DNA of 64,000 bases from Pontibacillus salipaludis (GTDB taxonomy: Bacteria; Bacillota; Bacilli; Bacillales; BH030062): positions 1-64,000 of the forward strand of contig NZ_BMIN01000014.1 in assembly GCF_014642405.1 (NCBI RefSeq), written 5' to 3'. The stretch's first letter is position 1. Each line of letters opens with the position of its first letter. Shown here piece by piece: positions 7,645 to 16,237 of this stretch. A program made the translations under genes and the position numbers. The notes below the pieces were generated by a model. It was not told the DNA's origin and did no database searches. It saw only the letters and a program-made list of their open reading frames with translations.

Positions 7645-9084
7645 ATGAACGTACTCCATATCGCCTCAGAGTGTGTGCCGTTTTGTAAAACATATGATTT
7701 AGCCGACGTAATAGGTTCCTTACCGAAAGCTCTTCAGGAACAAGACGTTAAGATCAGCATTATATTGCCTTTATATAAATCAATTCCTTCTCATTTTCGA
7801 GCCATGATGACAACTCATACAATATGCTCATTGCGGTTGGGGTGGAGGGAGAAGGTGTGTTATTTGAAAGAAGCTGAGTTTGATGGACTGCGATATTATT
7901 TTATTGAACAAGACGAGTACTATGGATATGAGGAGGTCTATGGTGATCCTCAATCTTTTCATGAAGCGGAGCGCTTTGCTTTTTTCTGTAAAGCTGTTTT
8001 AGAAGTTCTTCCAAAGCTCCGTGATAAGCCAGATGTGTTGCATGCGCATGACTGGCAAACAGCGTTCATTCCTTATTTATTGAAAGAAGAATACACACAT
8101 AATCCTTATTATGCCTCTATAAAGACCATGTTTACGATCTATCAATTGAATCAACAAGGGGTTTATCCAGCAGGAACGTTTAATAACTTGCTTGGTTTAA
8201 ATGAAGACATTTGTGAGTATTATGGCAAGGTCAATCTCATGAAAGCAGCTTTGATACATGCCGATCTACTTACAACGGCAAGTAAGACCTATGCTGATGA
8301 AATTCTCCACCCTGATCACGGGGAAGGCTTAGATGGTGTGTTACGTGAACAACAATGTAAACTTGTTGGAATCTGTAATGGGGTAGACCTATCTGTTTAT
8401 GACCCATATACAGATCCATCACTTGTATGTCATCCACCTCTTAAAGAGTGGAAGTCTGTGAATAAAAGGGCTCTCCAGCAACACCTTTCGCTGGCGGTAA
8501 GGGAGGTTCCTATTGTTATTATGGTTTCTCCAGTTGGATATTCAGCAGGGTCTGAAATCGTTTCCCCTGTTTTAGAAGAATTATTGGATGAAGAAGTACA
8601 AGTTCTGATCATTGGAAAAGAAAGTGACAACTTTGAGCACCGTTTAAAAGAATTGCAAAAGGTGTATAAGAGGAAGCTGTTTGTTCATAGTGAGTGGGAC
8701 GAAGAGTTGGTGAGGCAGGCATACGCTTCGGCAGATCTATCATTGATCCCTTCTCAATGTGAACCAGGAGGAGAAAGGGCGGCTATGGCTTTTCAATATG
8801 AGGTAGTGCCTGTGGTGAGAGAAACAGGTGGACTTAAAGATACTGTGACGAGTTTCAATGAATTCACAGGAGAAGGGAACGGGTTTACGTTCGCCCCTTA
8901 TCAAGCTCACGACTTGCTTTTTACTGTGAGGAGAGCTATCCACTTTTATGGAGATCCGTTACTGTGGTGGCGTATTGTGCAAAATATTAAATCTGAAGAT
9001 TACGGATGGCATGAACCATCTAAATCGTACGTAAATTTATATAAAACGCTTCTTTCATACACTGACCAGGAGGTGCGGTTATAA
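7645..9084 (+). CDS. glgA: Glycogen synthase-like GT5 protein with altered motifs
   Basis: GT5 glycosyltransferase, nominally adding ADP-glucose to alpha-1,4-glucan. 479 residues, normal length, with both GT-B lobes: N-terminal MNVLHIASECVPF, HAHDWQTA, then NGVDLSVYDP and SLIPSQCEPGG. Key motifs deviate. The ADP-binding KTGGL (residues 15-19) reads KTYDL; the active-site TIHNLAYQG reads TIYQLNQQG (164-172), losing the His; FEPCGL reads CEPGGE. The late ETGGL is intact. ATG at 7645 has AAGGAGAGG upstream. It overlaps glgP by 1 nt; glgB, glgC and glgD are not beside it. It may have altered or lost activity. Confidence 0.78.
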   Translation: MNVLHIASECVPFCKTYDLADVIGSLPKALQEQDVKISIILPLYKSIPSHFRAMMTTHTICSLRLGWREKVCYLKEAEFDGLRYYFIEQDEYYGYEEVYGDPQSFHEAERFAFFCKAVLEVLPKLRDKPDVLHAHDWQTAFIPYLLKEEYTHNPYYASIKTMFTIYQLNQQGVYPAGTFNNLLGLNEDICEYYGKVNLMKAALIHADLLTTASKTYADEILHPDHGEGLDGVLREQQCKLVGICNGVDLSVYDPYTDPSLVCHPPLKEWKSVNKRALQQHLSLAVREVPIVIMVSPVGYSAGSEIVSPVLEELLDEEVQVLIIGKESDNFEHRLKELQKVYKRKLFVHSEWDEELVRQAYASADLSLIPSQCEPGGERAAMAFQYEVVPVVRETGGLKDTVTSFNEFTGEGNGFTFAPYQAHDLLFTVRRAIHFYGDPLLWWRIVQNIKSEDYGWHEPSKSYVNLYKTLLSYTDQEVRL

Positions 9085-11507
9085 TGTTTCGAAACGTAGA
9101 TGCTTTTAAAGAGGCTTATCTTGAGAGGCTAGTGAATATGCATGGAAAAGGTGTGGAGGAAACGACCCCTTCAGACCAGTATGCAACGCTAGGAGCGATG
9201 GTTCGGGAATATGTTAGTCGAAATTGGATCACAACGAATGACCAGTACCGGGATAAGGGTGAGAAACAAGTATACTACCTCTCCATGGAATTTCTTTTAG
9301 GGAAGTTGTTGAAGAGTAATTTGATGAACCTCGGTATTCGTGAATTGTGCGAGCAGGGGTTGGACGAATTGGGGATCGATCTGGATCGCATTGAGGAACA
9401 AGAGCCTGATGCTGGTCTTGGAAATGGTGGATTAGGGCGTCTTGCGGCTGACTTTCTTGATTCGATGGCTTCTCTTCGTCTCCCGGGGCATGGGTGTGGT
9501 ATTCGCTACAAGTACGGATTATTTGAGCAGAAGATTATAGATGGCTATCAGGTGGAAATTCCTGACTATTGGCTGAGGGAAGGGAATGTGTGGGAGCTTA
9601 GGAAATCAGATAAAGCTGTTGAAGTCCGATTTGGAGGTAGGATAACCTCTCATGAAAAGAATGATCAACTAACATTTGTTCACGAAGATTATGAACCCGT
9701 ATTGGCCGTGCCTTACGACATGCCGATTGTGGGGTATCGGAACCAAACGGTAAATTCTCTCCGTTTATGGAGTGCGGAGTCTGCTATTAAAGACTTTGAT
9801 TTCAATCAAATGAATGATCACAATTACCATCGACTAATTGAATATAAGAAAGCGACTGAAGCGATATCAGAATTCCTCTACCCGGATGATTCAACAGAGG
9901 AGGGGAAGCGGCTTCGGCTGAAGCAACAATACTTTTTAGTATCGGCAAATCTGCAAAGCATCTTGTGTCGGTTTAAAAGAATGAATAACGACTTGTCGGA
10001 GCTCCCGAATAAAGTGGCGATTCATACCAATGATACTCATCCTGTGCTTGCGATTCCTGAGTTGATGCGCCTATTGATGGATCAAGAGGGGTTAGGTTGG
10101 GATGAGGCGTGGTCGATTACGAAGAAGACGATTTCCTACACCAACCATACACTTATGGCAGAGGCGTTAGAGCGATGGTCCGTGGATCTAATGCAAGCGC
10201 TTCTTCCGAGAATTTATATGATCATAGATGAGATCAATGAGCGTTTCTGTAAGACGCTATGGGAAACCTACCCTGGTCAATGGGAGAAGATTCACCACAT
10301 GGCAATCATTGCTGATGGGTATGTGAATATGGCTAATTTAGCTGTTGTAGGAAGCTATAGCGTCAATGGTGTTTCGAAGCTTCATAGCAACATTCTTAAG
10401 AAGGAATTGATGAAGCCATTCTATGAATGGGAACCACATAAGTTTAATAACAAGACAAATGGCATCACTCATAGACGTTGGCTAATGTATGCGAACCCTG
10501 ACCTAACATCAGTCATCACAGAAGCGATTGGGTCAACATGGTTGAAGAACCCGAGTGATCTGATGAATTTGCAACCCTTAACGAACGATCCATCTCTTCA
10601 ACAAGCCACTGCGTATGTGAAGCGTCACAATAAAGAAAGGTTATCCAATCATATTGCGGATCAATACGGGATCTCCGTTGACCCTGACTCTATATTTGAT
10701 GTCCAAATTAAACGTATGCATGCTTACAAGCGTCAGTTGTTGAATGTATTTCATATTATGGATCTTTATCGCAGGATCAAGGAAAATCCAAAGAGCAGAA
10801 TTACGCCACGTACGTTTATATTCGGTGGCAAAGCCGCTCCGAGCTATCATTTAGCTAAGAGTGTCGTAAAGCTCATTCATACGATTGCAGATGTTATTAA
10901 CAACGATCAATCAATTAATGATCAAATAAAAGTTGTTTTTATTCGGAACTATGGGGTGTCAGATTCCGAACGAATCATCCCTGCTTCCGACATCAGTGAA
11001 CAAATTTCAACCGCAAGTAAAGAAGCATCAGGAACAGGAAATATGAAATTTATGATGAATGGTGCTGTTACAATCGGTACACATGACGGAGCTAATATCG
11101 AAATGGCTGAAGCGGTAGGGGAGGATAATATCTTCTTATTTGGCCTTAAGCCGAATGAAGTTCTATCTTATTATGAAAATGGTGGCTATCACGCCCGTGA
11201 AATGTATAATCAAGACCCGCGGTTAAAGCAAATCTTAGACCAGCTGATGAATGGAACGTTTGTGAAGGAAGACGTAGATTTTAAATCCATTTATTATAGC
11301 TTAATTGACCACGATGAATTCTTTGTTCTAAAGGACTTCTCTGCCTATATTGATACCCAGCAGCGCATTGCCAAAGCGTATGGGGATCAAAAGGAATGGA
11401 GGCGCATGAGTTTACACAACATCGCGCATTCCGGCAAGTTCTCAAGTGACCGGACCATCCATGAGTATGCAAGTGGGATTTGGCAGCTTGAACCGGTATT
11501 TATCTAA
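9084..11507 (+). CDS. glgP: Glycogen/maltodextrin phosphorylase
   Basis: GT35 alpha-glucan phosphorylase, which releases glucose-1-phosphate from glycogen or maltodextrin with pyridoxal phosphate. 807 residues, full family length. Diagnostic motifs: QVYYLSMEFLLGKLL, GNGGLGRLAADFLDS, THTNDTHP-like IHTNDTHPVLAIPE, KRMHAYKRQLLN and the PLP-lysine motif EASGTGNMKFMMNG (Lys in NMKF). Its start overlaps the glgA stop (TAATG), so the two are translationally coupled. A terminator follows. Confidence 0.95.
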   Translation: MFRNVDAFKEAYLERLVNMHGKGVEETTPSDQYATLGAMVREYVSRNWITTNDQYRDKGEKQVYYLSMEFLLGKLLKSNLMNLGIRELCEQGLDELGIDLDRIEEQEPDAGLGNGGLGRLAADFLDSMASLRLPGHGCGIRYKYGLFEQKIIDGYQVEIPDYWLREGNVWELRKSDKAVEVRFGGRITSHEKNDQLTFVHEDYEPVLAVPYDMPIVGYRNQTVNSLRLWSAESAIKDFDFNQMNDHNYHRLIEYKKATEAISEFLYPDDSTEEGKRLRLKQQYFLVSANLQSILCRFKRMNNDLSELPNKVAIHTNDTHPVLAIPELMRLLMDQEGLGWDEAWSITKKTISYTNHTLMAEALERWSVDLMQALLPRIYMIIDEINERFCKTLWETYPGQWEKIHHMAIIADGYVNMANLAVVGSYSVNGVSKLHSNILKKELMKPFYEWEPHKFNNKTNGITHRRWLMYANPDLTSVITEAIGSTWLKNPSDLMNLQPLTNDPSLQQATAYVKRHNKERLSNHIADQYGISVDPDSIFDVQIKRMHAYKRQLLNVFHIMDLYRRIKENPKSRITPRTFIFGGKAAPSYHLAKSVVKLIHTIADVINNDQSINDQIKVVFIRNYGVSDSERIIPASDISEQISTASKEASGTGNMKFMMNGAVTIGTHDGANIEMAEAVGEDNIFLFGLKPNEVLSYYENGGYHAREMYNQDPRLKQILDQLMNGTFVKEDVDFKSIYYSLIDHDEFFVLKDFSAYIDTQQRIAKAYGDQKEWRRMSLHNIAHSGKFSSDRTIHEYASGIWQLEPVFI

Positions 11508-11526
11508 TAAAGTATTTGCTTGAAAT

Positions 11527-11555
11527 GAGGATGGCGCTATGCGTCATCCTTTTTA
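11527..11555 (+). terminator. Terminator after glgP
   Basis: AGGATG pairs with CATCCT within a GC-rich hairpin, followed by five T. Confidence 0.8.
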
Positions 11556-11715
11556 CTTTAGTGAAAGTCTTTTAGAATCTCTTTTTTATAAACTTAGTAT
11601 ATCTTTGTCTATAACTCTATTTACTTGAAAAGTGAATCGTTCCTTTGGACTAGTATTAAAGAAAGAGATTGAGATATAATAGAGAAAAGGCTTCATTTTA
11701 GGAGGGGAAGAAACC

Positions 11716-12096
11716 ATGGAAAGAGCGAAACGCTTTGTTGTCGTGCAAACCCCTGATTGCTTTTTTATATTATCTAGCTATGATCACCAAAGTTTTCAAA
11801 AAGTATGGGGCTACGTTGATGTTGTAGGAGGTTTTCCTACACAGAAACAGGCCAGGAAGTATGTGCAAAATCGGATGAGGCAAGGGAAAATTCAGGTGGA
11901 TACAGAAGGTTTTGCAGTGTATCGGGATGATAAAGGAAAATTGAAATATATAGAGTTGAAAGCGGTCCAAGATTTAAGAGAGCGTTTCGGATGGTTTCCA
12001 ATCGAGGGTAAATTCTCATCTGAAAAGGAAGCGCTTTCATATATTATCCATGCACAGACATCCATGGACCCGCCTTGTTTACCGCATACTTCATAG
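11716..12096 (+). CDS. Hypothetical protein, 126 aa
   Basis: Not recognised. A basic, soluble-looking 126-residue protein with good coding signals (GGAGGGG 10 nt before ATG, TATAAT near 11,675). It has two similar halves in rough outline: each has an aromatic-rich strand segment followed by SEKEA/TQKQA and a short helix (PTQKQARKYVQ, SSEKEALSYII). That could be a duplicated small alpha/beta unit. No membrane segments or cysteine motif. Stands alone between glgP and the SRPBCC gene. Confidence 0.65.
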   Translation: MERAKRFVVVQTPDCFFILSSYDHQSFQKVWGYVDVVGGFPTQKQARKYVQNRMRQGKIQVDTEGFAVYRDDKGKLKYIELKAVQDLRERFGWFPIEGKFSSEKEALSYIIHAQTSMDPPCLPHTS

Positions 12097-12158
12097 ATTT
12101 AATCTCTCCCCGTTTGATATACTAGCTTAATAAGAACGTTTAGGGGAGGAGAATGGCA

Positions 12159-12599
12159 ATGACTACTTTTACAGATAAAGTTGTAATCGAAAAGCCCCGT
12201 GAAGAGGTTTTTGCATTTACGACCAATATAGATCATTTTAAAGATGTAATGCCTAATGTAGTTCATACAGAAACACTTACAGAAGGGGCATTTGGGGTCG
12301 GTACTAAAATAAAAGAAACACGAGAAATCAAGGGCAGGAAAGGCACCTCAACAATTGAGGTAATTGAGTATGTGCCAAATGAGCGTTATTCTGTAAGAAG
12401 TGTACTAGAAGGATTAGAAACCATCTATCATTATTCCTTCCATGAAAATGGGACTCAAACCACGATTGAGTTTGAGTGTGAATTGAAGGCATCTACATTG
12501 AAGATGAAGATGATTAAACCGATTTTTAAGAAGACGCTTCAGCGTGAAGACAAAGAGCATTTGAATCTGATCAAGCAGGCTCTGGAGGAAGTCGAGTAA
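12159..12599 (+). CDS. SRPBCC (START/polyketide-cyclase-like) family protein
   Basis: Small ligand-binding helix-grip protein of 146 residues. The fold is recognisable from FTDKVVIEKPREEVFAFTTN at the start, the GTKIKETREI and YVPNERYSV strands, and the long C-terminal helix. Ligand and role unknown. Two ATG codons lie two codons apart; the second (12,159) has better spacing from GGAGGAG. A very strong terminator-like hairpin follows. Confidence 0.75.
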   Translation: MTTFTDKVVIEKPREEVFAFTTNIDHFKDVMPNVVHTETLTEGAFGVGTKIKETREIKGRKGTSTIEVIEYVPNERYSVRSVLEGLETIYHYSFHENGTQTTIEFECELKASTLKMKMIKPIFKKTLQREDKEHLNLIKQALEEVE

Positions 12600-12629
12600 A
12601 GTCTACTGTATTCAATAAGGGATAAGGTT

Positions 12630-12680
12630 ATAAAAATAGCTACGCTTAGGGTTTTTAACTCTAAGCGTAGCTATTTTTAT
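12630..12680. terminator. Long perfect terminator hairpin
   Basis: Twenty perfectly paired bases on each arm (core TAGCTACGCTTAG / CTAAGCGTAGCTA), with A and T runs on the outside so it can end transcription in either direction. Confidence 0.88.
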
Positions 12681-12759
12681 AAGCATTTTCATAGTTAGTA
12701 TATTTCCCTTTAGAAATTGGGAGTACATAGAGTAGGAAGGAGAGTATTAACTTCTTTAT

Positions 12760-12774
12760 AATTGTTAGAAAATT
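12760..12774. promoter_or_regulatory. CodY-box-like site upstream of the YitT gene
   Basis: AATTGTTAGAAAATT matches the CodY consensus AATTTTCWGAAAATT at 13 of 15 positions. It lies about 85 bp upstream of the -35 of the promoter at 12,858. An identical 15-mer occurs in the mbcS promoter. Confidence 0.5.
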
Positions 12775-12780
12775 TGTTTA

Positions 12781-12794
12781 AGTAAACGCTTTCC
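12781..12794. promoter_or_regulatory. cre-like (CcpA) site upstream of the YitT gene
   Basis: AGTAAACGCTTTCC matches the catabolite-responsive consensus TGWAANCGNTNWCA except at the two outermost bases, and follows the CodY-like box directly. It is about 110 bp upstream of the likely start point, so an activating rather than blocking site if functional. Confidence 0.4.
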
Positions 12795-12857
12795 GAGGCC
12801 CTTATATCAAGGTTTCAGAGTTTGTGTAGATTTTTTGTAAAAACTTAAAATCAGCTG

Positions 12858-12886
12858 TTTACACCGTCTAGTATGAGTCTTATAAT
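12858..12886 (+). promoter_or_regulatory. Sigma-A promoter of the YitT gene
   Basis: TTTACA, a 17-bp spacer and a perfect TATAAT. Confidence 0.75.
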
Positions 12887-12949
12887 TTCAGATTGTACTA
12901 CAATTTTGATCGACAATACGAAAACAATTTGAAGAAAAGGAAGATGCGT

Positions 12950-13798
12950 ATGTTCAAAAAGGTCCTTTCCTTTTTAATTATTAATCTGGGTGTATTTTGT
13001 TTAGCGGTAAACGTCCACTTTTTCCTATCTCCAAACAACCTGGCAACAGGCGGAGTGAGTGGTCTTTCGATCGTTCTGCATAATATCTATCCCGACATTT
13101 CTTTGGGGCTTGTTATGTTAATCTTAAACGTAATTTGCTTCATACTAGGCTTTATCTTTATCGGATTTAACTTTGGAGCGAAAACCATTTATACAAGCTT
13201 TGCAGTTTCGTTCATGGTTTGGGCACTTGAGCGATTTGCTCCCCTTAGCCAACCGTTATCCGATGATATTCTGATTCAACTGATTATCGGCCAAATGATC
13301 GCCGCGGCTGGTATTGCTATGGTCTTTCACCAGGGGGCGTCTACAGGAGGAACCGATATTATTGCTATGATTATTAATAAATTCTTCTCCCTAGAACTTG
13401 GTAAGGCTGTCTTGCTATCGGATATTGCCATTGCAACATCATCTATATTCTTATTCGGTCCACAAGTCGGGCTATATGCCTTCTTTGGTGTTATTCTGAA
13501 TGGAATTGTAATTGATTATGCACTGCAGCAATTTGATAATAATAAAGAGATTGTTATTATCAGTCGCGAAAGTGAAAGAGTTCAACACTTTATTGTCAAT
13601 GAACTTGGAAAAGGGGCGACGATTCATACTGCTAAAGGTGCCTTTACCCAGGATTCAAAAGAAGTGATTACGACAATCCTGAAACGTAAGGATTATACGC
13701 GTCTCAAGAAATATATTGCTGAAATTGACCATACAGCGTTTATCACCGTTCACTCGATGAATGAAATTATAGGGGAGAACTTTAAACGCTTAGCCTAA
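12950..13798 (+). CDS. YitT-family membrane protein (DUF161 + DUF2179)
   Basis: Membrane protein of unknown function from the YitT/YpjC/YqfU group. 282 residues: five or six hydrophobic segments in the first ~190 residues with the family motif HFFLSPNNLATGGVSGLSI and HQGASTGGTDIIAM, then a soluble C-terminal domain with GKGATIHTAKGAFTQ. ATG at 12,950 has AAGGAAG at a suitable distance; the open frame runs 19 codons further without a better site. It sits downstream of CodY-like and cre-like sites and a strong promoter. Confidence 0.8.
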   Translation: MFKKVLSFLIINLGVFCLAVNVHFFLSPNNLATGGVSGLSIVLHNIYPDISLGLVMLILNVICFILGFIFIGFNFGAKTIYTSFAVSFMVWALERFAPLSQPLSDDILIQLIIGQMIAAAGIAMVFHQGASTGGTDIIAMIINKFFSLELGKAVLLSDIAIATSSIFLFGPQVGLYAFFGVILNGIVIDYALQQFDNNKEIVIISRESERVQHFIVNELGKGATIHTAKGAFTQDSKEVITTILKRKDYTRLKKYIAEIDHTAFITVHSMNEIIGENFKRLA

Positions 13799-13861
13799 AT
13801 AGAGGTAAATGGAATAAACTTGTCAAAATAGAACTTGTTTATAAAGGATGAATAGTTCACC

Positions 13862-14551
13862 ATGAGTGAGAAAAAATCAATGATTGATCGCGTTCACCAA
13901 TCCCTTAAAGAAGCGATTCTTTATAGAAAGATTGCTCCCGGAACGCAACTAGTTGAGAAGACGATTGCTGAGCAGCTTAGTGTTTCTAGGACGCCTATTC
14001 GACACGCTATGATTCGTTTAGAACAAGAAGGACTCGTCACCATTGTTCCAAATAGAGGAGCTTTTGTCGTTCAACCTACAGTAGAAGAGATCAGACAAGC
14101 GTTTGTCATGAGAAAGGAACTAGAGAGTACCGCAGCTCGCTTAGCAATCAATGAGGTTACAGACGAAGACCTTGAAGTCATGAAAGAACTAGTTTCAAGA
14201 GAAAAAGAAACGTATGAAAGCGTCGATATTTTAAGATATATTCACGTAAATAAATCCTTCCATATGTATCTTGCTCAAAAAACTGGGAACACGTTTTTGC
14301 AAGACTATATGGAACGCATATTGGATCAGATGAATGTCTATCTAGTATTATATGATGTCTTCTACGATGCTGACTCATCGATGGAAGGAAGTACACGCTT
14401 CGTTGAGCATGAGCATATTATTGAAGCTCTTAGTAACCGGGATCTTGATTACTTGTTGCATTTAATCGAGCGTCATATGCAATTTAGTTTAGAATCAATG
14501 AATTTAGATAAAACCACATATCGTTCGCTAGAGAACGTACTCAAAGACTGA
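13862..14551 (+). CDS. GntR-family regulator, FadR/VanR (FCD) type
   Basis: DNA-binding regulator of 229 residues: N-terminal winged HTH (SLKEAILYRKIAPGTQLVEK, EQLSVSRTPIRHAMIRLEQEG, VTIVPNRGAFV), then an all-helical FCD ligand domain (from about residue 80) with a likely metal/ligand His set in HVNKSFHMYL, EHEHIIEAL and HLIERHMQF. The effector is unknown. It follows the YitT gene at 63 nt and may be co-transcribed. A terminator overlaps the stop region. Confidence 0.85.
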   Translation: MSEKKSMIDRVHQSLKEAILYRKIAPGTQLVEKTIAEQLSVSRTPIRHAMIRLEQEGLVTIVPNRGAFVVQPTVEEIRQAFVMRKELESTAARLAINEVTDEDLEVMKELVSREKETYESVDILRYIHVNKSFHMYLAQKTGNTFLQDYMERILDQMNVYLVLYDVFYDADSSMEGSTRFVEHEHIIEALSNRDLDYLLHLIERHMQFSLESMNLDKTTYRSLENVLKD

Positions 14552-14590
14552 TTTGTTGAATGGTGAGCCATTTCGCAATCAGTCTTTTTT
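14543..14590 (+). terminator. Terminator after the GntR gene
   Basis: AAAGACTGATT pairs with AATCAGTCTTT, followed by a T run; the 5' arm lies in the last codons of the gene. Confidence 0.88.
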
Positions 14591-14597
14591 ATGAAGT

Positions 14598-14843
14598 GGG
14601 GCCGTTATGTTTGCTAAGTGGTTGGGGTGTCTTGGGAACGACTCGCTTTCCGCGGCCCTACACGACGTGGGGTCGTTCGACGTTGGCTATTGACGTGACG
14701 GTCTTAGTCGAACTTCCTCTACTCTACCTTTTTAACACCCTCCTCCCTCAATCCGTTCAGTCCGGGGTCTCGTCGACCTCTTTCTCCCGCAGGAGTCTCC
14801 CCGTTCCCAAGACACCCCTGGCTATAATTTTGCAAACGCCCCT
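14598..14843 (+). repeat. Hairpin element locus 1, copy a (B type, with insert)
   Basis: A GC-rich interspersed element. Inner arms GGTGTCTTGGGAACG / CGTTCCCAAGACACC (14,626-14,640 and 14,802-14,816) enclose the family core (CTCGCTTTCCGCGG ... GGGGTCTC ... CGCAGGAGTCTC). The outer arm GGGGCCGTT / AACGCCCC is imperfect. It carries the ~75-bp internal insert (about 14,655-14,734) also seen in copies at 27.8 kb and 38.3 kb. Forward orientation; paired with a reverse copy at 14,891. Confidence 0.8.
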
Positions 14844-14890
14844 ACATTTTAAGGGTGGTGAGAGTTGCAAGTTTAAGACTTCCACATACG

Positions 14891-15078
14891 GCATGTTTCC
14901 GTTACACCATATATGGTAGAGGTGGTTCGGGAAATTGCGAGACTCCTGTGGCAGTAGGAGCCTAGGGGAGACCCCGGAGGGAGCGGACGCGACTGAGGAG
15001 GCTTCCCAGCTCGCCGCGGAAAGCGAGTGATTTCCCGAACCACCTTACGCTCAATTAAAGCTTACGTAAACATTCTCT
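14891..15078 (-). repeat. Hairpin element locus 1, copy b (A type)
   Basis: Reverse-orientation copy. Inner arms AGGTGGTTCGGGAAAT / ATTTCCCGAACCACCT (14,920-14,935 / 15,030-15,045) are perfect; the outer arm contains ATGTTTCCGTT. The core has GAGACTCCTGTGGCAGTAGG and GAGGAGGCTTCC. No gene lies in 14,552-15,312; besides the two elements the rest (15,079-15,312) is AT-rich with nothing recognised. Confidence 0.85.
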
Positions 15079-15312
15079 CAGTTTCGAGTATTCAACAATC
15101 TAACCCCTAGCTAAATAATTTAATAGGATCAATGTGAAAGCACCTAAAAAGATAACGGTTTCATTTCCCTTTCAAGTAGAAAATTAAACCTAAAATGGCA
15201 AAAAATATTGTTATAAGTATTGACTCTGAAAGTGGTAGATTTTACAATTATCAATGGTTTATAAATAAAGCTCATCTTAGCCAATGGTGGAACTAAGAAA
15301 GGGGACGCTTTG

Positions 15313-15948
15313 TTGACATATAGAATAACGGTTTATTTATTAGGAATGTTTGTAAACTTCTTCGGTGTAGCCTTAATTGTAAATGCGGCATTAGGAGCAG
15401 GGTTCTGGGCATCTTTCTTTATCGGTCTTTCTGACTTATTTGGATTGACAGTCGGAACATGGACAGGGATCTTTCAATTTCTGATTATCTTTTTGAATGC
15501 CTGGCTCATTAAACAAGCTCCAGAATATAAAGCAGTTATTCCGGTAGTACTAGAGAGTTTAATATTAGATTTTTGGTTAGAGATCGTCTTTTCTCGAATT
15601 GATTTCACGACAGCGCCGTATGCTGTACAAATCGTTATGTTAATCGCTGGCGTCATCTTTTGTGGCCTTGGTGTTGCGATATATATCTTGCCTGAATTCC
15701 CTCGTGGACCAATGAACCAATTGTTCTTGGCGATTGGGAAACGTTTTAATGTAAGTTTAGGAACAGGACAAACCATCGTAGCTGTTATTGTAACAATTAG
15801 TGCGTACCTTATTGGAGGACCTGTGGGAATCGGAACATTAGCGAACATGTTCTTCCTTGGACCTGGCATTCAATTCTGGTACACACACGCATATCCTATG
15901 TATTACCGATTACACCCAGGGTATCAAGACGAACTTGAATTAGTATAA
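15313..15948 (+). CDS. YczE/YyaS-type membrane protein, paralogue 1
   Basis: Membrane protein of the YczE/YyaS/YitT superfamily, unknown function (YczE of B. subtilis is needed for surfactin production). 211 residues with about five hydrophobic segments and family motifs FFGVALIVNAALGAGFW, YILPEFPRGPMNQLF and IGGPVGIGTLANMFFLGP. Start is a TTG, chosen because the paralogue begins MTYRVTVYLLG and this one TTG-TYRITVYLLG, with AAAGGGGA 8 nt upstream. Followed by a terminator and a close paralogue in tandem. Confidence 0.8.
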   Translation: MTYRITVYLLGMFVNFFGVALIVNAALGAGFWASFFIGLSDLFGLTVGTWTGIFQFLIIFLNAWLIKQAPEYKAVIPVVLESLILDFWLEIVFSRIDFTTAPYAVQIVMLIAGVIFCGLGVAIYILPEFPRGPMNQLFLAIGKRFNVSLGTGQTIVAVIVTISAYLIGGPVGIGTLANMFFLGPGIQFWYTHAYPMYYRLHPGYQDELELV

Positions 15949-15957
15949 ATAGAGAAC

Positions 15958-16022
15958 AAGAAACCTGAACGAATGCTTCTCTGAAAGATTAAGAGAAGGG
16001 ATCGCTTCAGGTTTCTTTTTTT
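15958..16022 (+). terminator. Terminator after YczE paralogue 1
   Basis: AAGAAACCTGAA pairs with TTCAGGTTTCTT enclosing a second small hairpin (CTTCTCT/AGAGAAG), followed by T-rich sequence. Confidence 0.82.
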
Positions 16023-16237
16023 GGGGTAGATTTGGGACGATTAGTGTATTAATTTATTTAGAATTCAGTGAATGCGATTCCAATATTCAGTGTAATAAAA
16101 TTGTTAAAAAACGTTATATAATAACTGATGCACACCTATTGACCGCCTTGTAAGTGTGGGTGTAGAATGTTTTCAGGATTTTTCAATTGGCCCTACAGCT
16201 TAGCGAATAATTACATCAAAGAAAGGGGGAAATCGTC

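Noticed and set aside
14560-14919. Open frame of 119 codons
   Set aside because: It runs through hairpin element copies and has no ribosome-binding site or family resemblance; similar frames at 17.1-17.4, 22.5-22.9, 27.6-28.0 and 37.9-38.3 kb are also by-products of the GC-rich repeats.
15079-15300. Decayed small membrane protein on the minus strand
   Set aside because: Hydrophobic stretches appear in two frames (such as ITIFFAILGLIFYLKG and FLGAFTLILLNYLARG) but there is no start, and AT-rich sequence gives such stretches by chance.
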